Part shown: positions 1-11,010 of the stretch, in pieces | Layout: every line of letters starts with the position of its first letter | Position numbering within the stretch: position 1 is the stretch's first letter | Source: Prinia subflava | Lineage: Eukaryota; Chordata; Aves; Passeriformes; Cisticolidae | Length of the DNA stretch: 64,000 nucleotides | Direction: 5' to 3' | Assembly: GCF_021018805.1 (NCBI RefSeq) | Contig: NC_086247.1 | Location: 134,705,602-134,769,601 of the forward strand | Program-made: the position numbers and the translations under genes | The notes under the pieces: generated by a model | Databases searched by the model: none | What the model saw: only the letters and a program-made list of their open reading frames with translations | What the model was told of the DNA's origin: nothing

Positions 1-754
1 CATGTGTAGAACTCTGCAGAACTTAAGTCTTTTCTGGGTTCTGTGCAATTCAGAGTTTAAACCACTGTCTCTCTGTACATGGATGGTAAGAAAAAGAGAA
101 ATTTTCCGTCTTTTTTGTTTGATTTGTTGTTTTGTTGTTTGTTTTTTTTTCATATAAGCATACATTTAAAATACAAGCAAAACATTTTAAAGAATGTATT
201 TGTGTTGATGTAATCTTAGCCTGTACTGGTGCATCTCCCTTGTACAACAGTGAGAAGTAGAATTAGATGTTATTGTACAGTGTTGTTCCCCGTGCAAGCA
301 GATACATTTATGACTGTCTCAGAATGACAAAATGATTTATAATCTCCAATATATACCACAATCCACCTGCCAGGAGCAATGCCTGGTGTTGGCAGGCTCT
401 GGTTAAAGCTGACCATTTCAGCTGATAAAATAACTGAACCAATGCTGAAAAGGGGCAGCAGAAAAAGAAAAGGAAATAATTTTTCAATTTTTTTAATATT
501 ATTGTGCCAAGTGTGTAGTTTAGTATAGTCAAAACTCTTAAATGGCATAAGCTTTTAAAATAACTAATTTCACCTGGACATTGTAGATTCATTCACATGA
601 AAGGTATTCAGAGGGTAAACTGCAGTGAAAAGCAGATGCATGAACTGGCTGAAATAAATACCTATTATTTCTTATTTAGCTACAATGCAGATAATAATGT
701 AATGAGCATGTAGTTCTGTTAGTTAGTATTATTGATCAAAAGCAATAAGACCAA

Positions 755-957
755 ACATTAAAAACCAAAACAAATAGAACTCTCTACCAAAAAAAAGTAC
801 AAAAAACCTCAAAAGAAACAAACAAAAAAAAATTAACAAACAAAACCAAACCCAATAATTATAATAACAACATAACAAAAAAACAAACAAATAAAAACAA
901 AAACCAAACACCCTAATAATCCTAACTCACAATGTAGCAAAAAAAAAAAAAAAAGCA
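755..957. repeat. A/C-rich low-complexity tract
   Basis: About 200 bases made mostly of A and C, with many CAAA, CAAAA and CAAACA units, ending in a run of 16 A around 940-955. T and G are strongly depleted on this strand. No coding sense is visible on either strand. Confidence 0.85.
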
Positions 958-3900
958 ATAAATTATGGTCTCTGCCATAAAATACAGCAAGTGCAAATAT
1001 ATTCAAATCTTTTATCAGGTTTTCTACTTACAGAGAACCCTATCTGTTCTATCACAGCATTGTAATTTCAGCAAAAAGCTTTTTTTCTGTGAAATGAACA
1101 GGTGTATTTTATAATTTATTGCATTATTTCCTAATCTTGCTTAAATGTGAAATCTGTGCTGGTTTTGAAAGCAAAATAATTTTACTACCAGCTGTCAATA
1201 CAGCTGCCCAGCCAGGCTTTCCCTTAGTGATTCCTTAATCTCTATTTGGCCTTCTAGAAGTTGCAGCTAAAATCTATCTTTGAGACACAGACACGTAAAA
1301 CACGTCTTCTAGAGGGTTTGTTTCTCTATCTCTTTCTCTTCTTGCCCTCTTTCTCCTTATATTCTTCCCTTACTTGGAGTGTTCTCCAAGAGCAAATCAA
1401 AGATGAGCTCCAAATGCACCTTGCACGAAGAGGAAGCAGGGAAAGAATAGAAGAGAAACATAAGAGAGTCAAAGAAGGAAAGGGATGTAAGTTTTGACAA
1501 AAAGAAAAAAAGTAGGAAGAAAGAACTGGGAAACAGATGGAGTCAGGCTGCCATGGAGGGCTGCCTCTTTTCTGTCAGCTGATTTAAGCTAAGGTGTATC
1601 TCTTTGGTGAACTTTGTCACTTTGCTTCTCCAGTTTAGGTGCTGCTCTACTGGTACAGGCTTCTTGGGTGGGCTCTCTTCGTATGGCAAATGGTAATGTG
1701 TAATGCTTCCATCTCCAAGGTTCCTTAGAACCACAGAAGGTGCAGATCACACTTTTCTCAGTGGTGAAATGCTCTACATGCTGAGCACATTGCTTGGAGT
1801 ATTTGCAGCAAACTTCCCCCAGCAGACAAGGTGCCAGCCCAGTGCTCACAGTCTGCCATATTCTGATTCTAGTTCACAAACTTACTAAGCCTAGTTTAAC
1901 CAGGCTTAAAATGATAAGAGTATTTTATGGACAAAATCATTTATTCTGAGGGTCACTTTTTGCAGAGCACAGCTTCAGAAGCAGTGGGCTGAAACGCAGG
2001 ACTCAGCTGTAATTTGGGCTCTTGCCCCCAGTCATCAGTGATCAGTGTACCCACCACATCGTTTCAAGTTGTTTCTTTCTCTGTTGTGCGGATGTCTCAC
2101 ATCAGCATTGGTTAGAGTCAAACAACATGCTTGCGGGTGGTTTCACCTTTAAGTAAAGTTGTTTTCCACTAGGGAAAGTTTCATTTTAAAAAGCACTCTT
2201 TTTTTCTTCCTTAAGAAATCTCTAACACTTTTAATTTGTTTATTATCTAGCTAAGTGAACAGTCATTTACCTGTTGAATTTAGCACCAAATTGTTTCTTC
2301 AGTGCCTGGAATAGCTTCACAATTTGTCCCACTGGAGCTTTTAACTCAGTGATATAATAGTGAAAAATCTGTTATCAGAAAACTATTATTTAGGAAGGTG
2401 GGAAAAGGTAGCATAAAAAAGAGTGTAATTGTTTAAAAGGTGGATTTTAGGTCTGACCATCTGCTGTGAACACATATTTGTGGGTCAATGCTGTAGCTGA
2501 ATAAATCTGTGCCGTAAAGGAGTGCATGTCACTTACCAACCTTCAATGAATTCTGCTGGGGCCTATTTCATCAAACACTAAAGGCACAAAAGCAAATGAC
2601 ACAGCAAATAATTTCCATATAAGTCTGAATTTCCTTATGATAGGATTAAACACTCTGAAAAAAAACTCTGTCATGTGCAAGATTATCAGACACTAGTCTG
2701 AAACAGAAAGAATTTATGGAAATAAAGTAATTTGTTTTTCAGATCAGTATAATTCTCATCAGAATAACATCAAAATTTTGCTTTGTTCTGACATGTTTAG
2801 GTTAGGAGTCAGAAAGAAATCAGGCAAGTTTCAGGTACTGATAGAATTTCTTTAAAATTTAAATTCAAATTCTTTATGAAATGTAATCCTTTTCATGTAT
2901 CAACTAATTTCAGTGAAAAAACATTTGCTCTGAGATTTTCCAACCTGTCTTCTCAAAATGACAGGTATTAGAGAAAGAATTTACCCTTCCCCACGTAATA
3001 AAGGGTTTGCCTGCACCCAACAGGAAGTCATCAACAAGCTGTCCATGATACAAATGTCGTCTTCATTCTAAAACCAGTAGTTCCTTATTTTCTGTTTCAA
3101 CATTTCACAGCAAACATTAGGGTGTTCTTCCTCTTGCCTAGCTGTGAAAAAGCCAAACGTACCAATTTAGTCAAAATTATTCATTGTGACACTTAGAGAC
3201 AATGGTAAAGGACCCAGTGAGGATTGGTCTCTTTTTCTCACATAGACTGTTTGTCCAAACTGTCCCTAGGTACCTCCCTTTTCAGGTGCTTAATATTACA
3301 AAAATTAAGTCCCCCTGTAAACCTTTAAACTGGTTACCATAGTTTCATTGTGTATCTCTATAAAAAGCAATTAGATACACTGACCCCGTCCCTTCTTGTA
3401 CCAGTTCTCCTATTCAACTCGGGCTGTAATTAGAACCTGTCATTGTGGCTGTAAGAGCAATGAGTAATCAGTGTGTCATGGGAGGGACCCGGGAGCAGCT
3501 CCCAACACACACTGGAGAAAAGATACATGTAAAAGATAATGATGCCAATACATGAATTTTCTTGCAAATTGCCATCAGTTATCGCATTGAGCTCTGCAAT
3601 CTCTAAAGAGTTTCATTCTCTGATTTAAGGAGCTCTCTTTACTACATATCATTAAGTTCTTGGCTTTTAAGACTTGCTGTGGGCCAAGGACTCCCTCAGG
3701 TCAGTTAAGAACTGTGTGACAAATAGGTGCCTTATTATTAGTTTAAGATATATTTCCTTTCAGTTTGATTGAATGTTCTAGAAGATAGACAGCAAACACG
3801 ATTTTTCTTCCATTTACCATATATCATTTTGTTTACCTTCAGCATATCTGCTCCCACTCATCTTCTGTGTAAATTAAATCTGATCTTTTCAGTCTGCCAT

Positions 3901-6900
3901 ATGACTTTAATCACTGTAATCTCTAAAGTCTTCTACCTTGCTTGTTATGCATACTGCATACTTTTATGATACAAAGTGAGCCATTTCTTTCCTTGAATAA
4001 TCCATAAGGATGCATAGATCTTTTCTCAGAGTACTTACAGTTCTTTTAGAATCTGTTTATACCTCATATTGCTCTCCTTCATGTTGATTCATTTGTATTT
4101 GTCACTTATGAATTTTAACAGTTTTCAGAATAGAAGCCATGTCTAGGTCAAATTCCAGGCCTTTGTTACCCCACATGCTCACATTATGTAATTTTATTCA
4201 GAAGTTTAGTCAGCTTTCTTTTATGACCATTTATGGGCAGTTCTTGTTCCTTTCTTGTTCCTTGCTCCTTGCTGTGCTCCTGGGAGTTTACAGCCTCTGA
4301 GAATTTTTGGAGTATGTGTGCAAAAAGATAACTACTTTGCTGAAGAAGAGTTTGCTTCTTCCTTCAGAATGGAATGAAGAGTTGATGTTCTCATCACAGT
4401 CTAGTGAAGCTGTGTTTGATAATATTGGTTGCAAAGATGAGTGAGCAGAGAAACTTCTGCACTGATACAGCAAAGAGATGCAAATTCTGTTTCCTGCAAG
4501 GAACCAGAGTTGTGGTTTTGGTGAGTTGTTTCCCTGAACCATCTGACACCCTCCTGGAGCAGCCAGCACTGCCATGCAGCAGCTGTCCAGCACGTAGGCA
4601 TGCATGGCACAGCCCCAGACAATGCCAGCACTCGTGTGCAATGCTCCCCACGGAATGTAGTGTAAACAGAAAATGCATCAGGAATATGGCAATGGCAAAC
4701 CTGAGCTCACACAGCAGGTACTGGCTCACTGCATTGTAGTATGTTTGTAAAAACATTCTCTAATGGAAATTGCAAAATGTACAGTCATGTTCAGAGGAAT
4801 AGAGAGTTACAATCACCCACATAACACTGCCTTAATCTACATACTATTAATACTATGTACTCTAAATAGTTGGCTGAATAACTTTTGGTCATTCCGAAAG
4901 TGAACAAGGTATAACAGATTAGATTTTCTGTATAACAAATTTTTCAGATAAAAATAGGAAAAGGAGGTGTGCTTTGACATTCTGAAATGAAGCAGTGTCT
5001 TAGCCAGACATGTTCTTGTAAATTAAACCTGCCCTGACTGAACATCCAAAACAACAGACACTTTGTCTGGTTTTTATTTTCCTTCCGAGTGGGATGAGCC
5101 ACAACTGCAGGCACAGGATGCAGCAACACAGGCAATGCTAAGTCCTTTCCTCTGCATTACCAATATGTATCTAGGGAATAATGAGTTGGAAATCCTGGAA
5201 ACAAATCTGAAGGGTTAACATTCTCCCTTCCAGGGTGACTTTTCTATAAGAACTTGCTAATAGCAGAAGACGTTTTGTCAGGCAGGATGGATTAGGATGT
5301 GCACTGGGATGGAAGTATTCAAGTGCTATTTCATCTGTCTTTCTCTTCTGCTCCTCCTGTTTCAACTAGGAGGAGTTTCCTGTCTGAATGGATTGCAATG
5401 GCTATATCTGTATCTCAGATAAGCTTAAGACTTTTGTAAAATGTGGTGCTGCTAATTAGCCAAGATGTCATTAGTCCAAGGAAATTAATTGTACATAAAT
5501 AATGTGGAATTTCAGCTTCATGGCTCAAGAGATAAATTCAGAGTCTTTTCAAAATTGTCGGTCTTAAAAATAAAATAGCAGAAGAGGATTATTAAGGAAG
5601 CTCTTCAAAAATCCCATTACCCTGCTAGTGAAGATTTAGCTCATAGCCCAGAAGACATGCTTGATCTGTACTCCTTGAGGCCCTTACACCACAACAGCAT
5701 TGGTGCATCCCTGGCTGTTCTCATTAGAGAGAAAAGTAGTCGTGACTTTGAAGAAGCAACTTATCAGCCTCCCAGAAGTGCAGTCCATGCTCAGCAGTGG
5801 ATGGGTAGTTAAGAGTGTTTTCCTTCATTATCTGAACTTCAAGGGAGTCATCTCTTAGGTGCATGCAAAGGCTGCTCTGACCTGGTGATGTTAGAGTAAT
5901 TAAAGTTCCCTTCAGGATTGATTGTCTCAAGGATTTCACAGTACAGAGGTGAAGTTTGACTTGATTTCCTATGAAGATTCCTGGTATTATTACTGTTATT
6001 CACTGATACAATTTTCCAGTAACAGTCAAAGGACCAAGTCTGAGGGTTGAGACTATTTTTTTGTGATTGCAAAAGCATAGAATTGTGTATTTTGCATCCT
6101 CAGTACAAACTCCTGGGGAAACCTCATCCATCTCCTCAAAATCACTGTAAACTACTACCAAGATTGTTCTTGCCACCTTTTTTCCCCCCTTATATTTTTA
6201 TTTTATTCCTCAATGAAAAGAGGGACTCTTCCAGTTTTTCATCAACTGCCTAATACTTCATGCATGGGACAGTGTGAAGCCTACAGGAAATGTCACTAGA
6301 TGAGAAGAACATAATTTCAACACCCAGCTAACACAGCTGCAAAGGACTGCACAGGCAGAAGGTCACAGAGAGTCAGACTCAGAGAAGGGGGCACATGTGT
6401 CTCATCCTTTTAGGATGATAGGTTCTGGGTTTTGTCGTATGAATTTTGCATAGCTTCTAATCTTCTAATAGTTTGATTGGTTGGTCATCACCTGCAATAA
6501 TTCCTGGATTTTGTTAAATATAAAGTAATATTCAAACCTGTAAAAGCATTTTCAAACATGTAAAAGATTGTCATTCTGCATTTCTTAGCTAAACCTCCAA
6601 CTATCCTATGGAAAACCATGCCTAAAATATTTGTTTGTTTTGAAAGTATCCCTCAGCTTTGTAGTAGAGTGAAATAACTGGAGTAGTTTGATAAAAATCA
6701 TTTATACTTTATTTACCTTCATGGTCTTGAATTTTTGTCTTCTCTTCTTTTCTAATCTAAGTTATTGGCAGATATTGGTGGCAGAAATCTCATTCTATCC
6801 TGTCTTCTCAAGTTACAGAGTGATTTCTCTACCACACCTATCACTGTAGTCAGCTAGAATTTCTAGAGATGATAGATATAAAAGGAACAAAATCCTGCAA

Positions 6901-7110
6901 GACACCTATGAAACAAGATTGTTTTGAATATTTAAGACAAGTTTCCCTCTATTCTGGGACAGAAATGCTTGGCTTCATTAAAAGCCAGAGCCAATGTTTG
7001 TATCAGCTGAGAACCAAGGATGTTAATGAGCAATTTTCCCATGTTTTTCTTGGAGCCTCACTGAAAGTTGCAGGCTTCTAAACTAGCTGTAACTTTTACT
7101 TTCTCTTGTC

Positions 7111-7136
7111 TTTTTTTGTTTGTTTGTTTGTTTTTA
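7111..7136. repeat. (TTTG)n microsatellite
   Basis: A short T-run followed by about five TTTG units inside the MALRD1 intron. Confidence 0.85.
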
Positions 7137-9833
7137 CTTGATGGAATTTTGTTAGTAATGAAAAAGAAATCTTATAAAGGGTTGAATGGATCTCCAAATT
7201 ATAACCCAGATATTTCTGACAGTCTTACATTTTACCTCATGGCAGAGATGATGGCTAAGATCCCCTGTCAGAGTTAGAAACAACTAATCGTTAAAAATAG
7301 TTTAAAAAATAAATTAATGTGTGAAGATACATGTGGGAGTACTTAACCAACTTATGCACTCGCATTTAGGTTTTTTTGTTGTTTAGCACTCCTTTTTCAT
7401 CCTGGTCTTTAAGGATTAGCTATGGTGTCTTTGCTATCTTCATCTTTTTTGCCTTGACTCCTTCCTCTACCAATAAAACAGTCCTCATGCTTCATGCTTT
7501 ACAACATTTTCCCCATCTATTTGTTTTTGAATTTGTCCTTATAAATTACCAAGTTCCAGAGATATTATATTTGCTCTATCTTAATCCATTTTTTCCCTTT
7601 TTTTTTCCCAACCAACATCAGTGACACTTATGGTAACAACCTAGATGGACGCAGTGGAAAATCGTTTCACTGGCCAAAATTACACCTTGACATTCTAAAA
7701 TCAGATTCCTAAGTGGTATATGCCACGTAGCATTCAGAGATTTGACGAGGGATGAGTGGCCAAGCCACAGGAGCGAGTAGTTGATCATAAAACCTGTGTA
7801 TATGAAGATAAGCTAAAAGATGCCTAACTTTTTTACCCACAATTCAGGCATAGCACGAATATGTGGAAATACTCCATCAATAAATGGTAAAACAGTATAT
7901 AAAGATATATTTAGATATTTGTGTGTAGTAGAACTTTCCTATAGTCCTACCAGTAAACACACCTGCTTTATGAGAACTGCCTCTTTGCAGCTCTGAGGTG
8001 AGTTATGAACTGGTGCCTCCAAACCAGCAAATGGCACCTCTCATTGCCACTCTGAGCAGTGCTTGTACACAGCTGCAAATCTGTTTTCTTGTTCTTTCTT
8101 TACAGTCAAGTAAGTTCTGCAGTGAGGAGAAAGAGGCCAATTTTGGTTAAAAGCATATCTAATTCAACCAAATATCTGGCAGACAGGGAGAAAGGAAATT
8201 ATACAATTGAGAGCAATCAAAAAATTCTTTTGATGGGTGATTACCATCAGATTGTAATGTTTCTACATGGATCCACAGAGCTTGGTATAAGCCCAGCTGC
8301 AATTTGACATTTTTATAAGATCATCAGTCTGCATAAAAGAGCAGCTTATGAATAACATGATTTTTTGTAGTATGCTGAAAAAGAAGGAGAATTGAAGAGA
8401 CCAGGTATTTTCAGTCATGAATACAATGGGTCTCCAGCTCAGCCAGAGCTGTCAGCTGAAATTATACCATTTTTTCCTTAGAGTGAGCATGTCAGAATAT
8501 GCTACTGGCTCCAGTTTCTAAAGCTAGTACTCATTAGTATATGAATTACTAACCTTGAGCAAGATAACCCTTTAACCACAGAAAACCCATCTGTGGTGTA
8601 AATGGGTTAAATAAAATGTCTCTGTGCCCACTGTGTTTGAGTTGGGCTGGCACTTCCTTTCTGGAATAATCTCTGCCCAGAATTTTTCAGTCACTGAATT
8701 GCAACAAAACGTGCATCAGTCTCCTTTGGTCTTCAGTGAAGTCACCCTCCTGTCATGTCGGAAATTGGGGTATTGATCTGGTTTCTGACATGCCCTGATC
8801 CTTCAAGGGTTCTAATTATCATTGCAGCTACAGACTCTTGCCGCTCCTATCACCCCACCACTCCTCCCTCTGCATCCACCACTCTTAGGTCACTTTCTGG
8901 GAAAATGAGGTACTCCTGTCCCTCTGAACTGCCTTGGTAACTCAGTGTGCAGCTGCTAGGGTAAGGCACGTGGGCAACACCTTGTGCTAAATTACGGCAA
9001 ATAGCATGAATCCTCTCTCACATGTTCAAATTAAAGAACATCAATATAAATTTTAATTGTGTATATGTAAGGCTCCATTCTATATACTTAAGCAGAAGAA
9101 ACTACAATTTCAAAATTACATCTTAAAAAATGGTGACTATATAAAAACATCATGGCATTAAGAGTTAGAAAGAATCTCAATATGCATTCCAGCACACATT
9201 AATAGTTTGTGAAACTGTAAAGAAAGAAATCATAAGTGAAACAAATTTTCGCTGCACTTGACATTAGTAGGACTGAAACTGGACTACTACCATCACTTCT
9301 TTCTGATACTTCCTTCTAAAAAAAGTTTAAAATTTATGAAGCTCATAAATCACCAGCCATGTACATAATTGGAAAGCTGGTAGAAATCATTCCATTAATG
9401 CACTCAGGAAAGGCTTCAGACACCATGTGGGGTGCCTGAAATTAAGATGTCAGTATGTGGCCATCCCCCTTTATTCTGCAGCCAGTTTGAGGTTCCCCAG
9501 ACTGCATGAGTCTCAGCAAACACAGGACCTTCACCTAGGTGTCCTGGGTCCCTTCCCTCTGATGGAGAGAGAAAGCCACAATAAAAGCAAGTAGACAAAA
9601 TTAGCAAGAGGCAAATTAAAGTGACAAATGATATAGACCTTTTTGGTGAACGTGATTAACCAATAAGCAACAAGTGTAAATCAGAACAGCAAAGCTTGTG
9701 TCAGATATTTTATATTTTGGTCACATCAAATTAAGACTGGATTTTACCAAACAGAAACTTTGGAATAATTTTACATGGCTGCAGTCAAGTGTAGCTTTGG
9801 TTTTGACAAGGTATTTGTTGGAGAGGTATCATT

Positions 9834-9920
9834 AAAAAACAAACAAACAAACAAACACACCAAAAACAAAAACAAAAACAAAAACAAAAAACAAAAACAA
9901 AAAAAGAAAAAGAAAAACAA
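9834..9920. repeat. (CAAA)n/(CAAAAA)n microsatellite
   Basis: CAAA units grade into CAAAAA and then AAAAAG units. The tract lies about 450 bases upstream of the first recognised MALRD1 exon. Confidence 0.9.
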
Positions 9921-10366
9921 GAGAAGTAAATTAGTTGACGAGAGAAGAACATCTTTTTCATATTCTAATTCTGTGTCTTTCTCTATATTAGGGTCCCAGT
10001 TCCTCAACTCAGAAATGTATTTAACCCTCACATGGGGGATACATGGAGTTTATGTAAGGAATTTATGTTAAAAAAAGTAAAATTTCTTTTACTGTGAGAG
10101 AATGATATGATGGCATAATGGACAAGGAAGCCAATTCTAATCTTTGAACTTAGTTTCATTTTTTTTTCTCTGTTCTTAGTTTGCTTTGTGTATTTCTCAT
10201 TTAGATTCCATTATATTAACTTTGATGCTGCTCTTGTGATTCCTGGATAAGCTTTAGTCACTGGCAAAAGTGCTCAGAACTTTGGCATTTCCTCTGTGCT
10301 CATCAGTTATAATGAGTTTATGATCCTTTCTCCTCCTTTCTTCAAAAGTTCTTCTTTTATTCCCAG

Positions 10367-10449
10367 ATGTGGAAAAGGATGGAAAGGAAACCGTTGCCAC
10401 AAAAGTGCTAAGCCTCTTCAGCCTCCAGCTTCCAGTCTCCTACAAAATG
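10367..10449 (+). CDS. MALRD1: MALRD1-like exon: end of EGF-like module and extracellular stalk
   Basis: The exon is bounded by a pyrimidine-rich tract ending in CAG and by the donor G|GTAGGT. One base finishes a split codon, 27 codons follow, and one base is carried over. The peptide begins CGKGWKGNRC, the C5-xxGWxGxx-C6 end of an EGF-like domain. It is followed by a proline-containing juxtamembrane linker (KPLQPPASSLLQN). C1-C4 of the EGF module must lie upstream of the window's recognised exons. The phase joins exactly to the exon at 10541. The family assignment rests on the order EGF, transmembrane helix, short tail, and on PLXDC2 being the next gene. The MAM and LDL-A repeats that define MALRD1 are not in view, so another EGF-bearing endocytic receptor remains possible. 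Confidence 0.75.
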
Positions 10450-10540
10450 GTAGGTCTGTAAAAGAAAGTAATATCTTTCAATTCATTCTTTGAGTCTTTC
10501 ATTTTGCTTATTTCTGTCTGTGATTGCCCTGATTTTGCAG
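10450..10540 (+). other. MALRD1: 91-bp intron
   Basis: A very short GT-AG intron (GTAGGT donor, TTTTGCAG acceptor) between the EGF-end exon and the transmembrane exon. Its neighbours are 8.4 kb and 2.4 kb. Reading through it meets a stop near 10491, which supports its removal. Confidence 0.75.
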
Positions 10541-10631
10541 ATATTTGGATTGGATTTGGTATCGGTTTCTTACTGATTAAAATTACAGCTGCTGCCTTGT
10601 ATTTTCTTTTGAAGAAGAAACTGCCAGAAAC
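10541..10631 (+). CDS. MALRD1: MALRD1-like transmembrane exon
   Basis: The acceptor is TTTTGCAG and the donor is AC|GTAAGT. The incoming G plus AT gives Asp, then 29 codons, with two bases (AC) carried over. The peptide has a helix of about 23 residues starting IWIGFGIGFLLIK and continuing ITAAALYFLL. It is followed by a KKK stop-transfer anchor, which fits a type I orientation with the EGF module outside. Glycines at helix positions 4, 6 and 8 form a small-residue face. The lysine coded at 10579-10581 sits near the middle of the helix, which is unusual for a single-pass receptor. Acceptor, donor, phase and hydropathy all agree that this is a true exon. Confidence 0.8.
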
Positions 10632-10958
10632 GTAAGTGAAACTTTTATTTTGCATATAGCAGACACAAATGTGGCACAGAGCAGTGGCCAGCTGCCCAGG
10701 TTCATTGGTTTCAACTTTTAAATCTCCCCACAGTCTGTCCCCATGTGCAACGATAAGCAGAAAACGTAACTTTGCAACAAATGCTGACCTTAGTGAACCC
10801 CAGTCTGGAAACAATGAGCAGTGGCTTTGCCTAGAATGTTCTGATTGTGGGTTGTATGAGTATTCTTAAATTATAAAATTCAGGATATGTTGAAGGATAT
10901 GCCTTCAACTGACAATTCACTATTTCACAGATATATTTACAAGCCCTTCCTGTTATCC

Positions 10959-11010
10959 CTCTGATAATTTCTGCTCTTTCTCTCCTCTGATAATCTCTGC
11001 TTTTTCTCTT
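10959..11010. repeat. 26-bp tandem duplication
   Basis: Two adjacent 26-base pyrimidine-rich units, each beginning CTCTGATAAT, at 10959-10984 and 10985-11010. They differ at only a few positions. Confidence 0.8.

Larger units (their letters stand above)
1..10366 (+). other. MALRD1: Intron of the MALRD1-like gene, no exon recognised
   Basis: This stretch lies 5' of the first recognised exon and should be intronic. The exon at 10367 starts one base before an EGF cysteine codon, so the preceding exon must end with a cysteine codon plus two bases. I looked for that pattern before GT-AAG or GT-GAG donors and found none. Candidate donors near 1487, 4511, 7997 and 8110 fail on frame or content. No LDL-receptor class A or MAM signature was seen. 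Contents are AT-rich unique sequence and simple repeats (A/C-rich 755-957, TTTG 7111-7136, CAAAA 9834-9920). Confidence 0.6.

Noticed and set aside
1261..1497. Open frame running into a perfect GTAAGT at 1487, possible exon
   Set aside because: Peptide is Arg/Lys/Glu-rich with no domain, and its phase and last residues do not fit the Cys-xx junction required by the exon at 10367.
4288..4756. Overlapping open frames on both strands, cysteine-rich
   Set aside because: Cysteine spacing does not fit EGF, LDL-A or MAM modules, and the GTGAGT near 4521 is out of the phase needed for the next MALRD1 exon.
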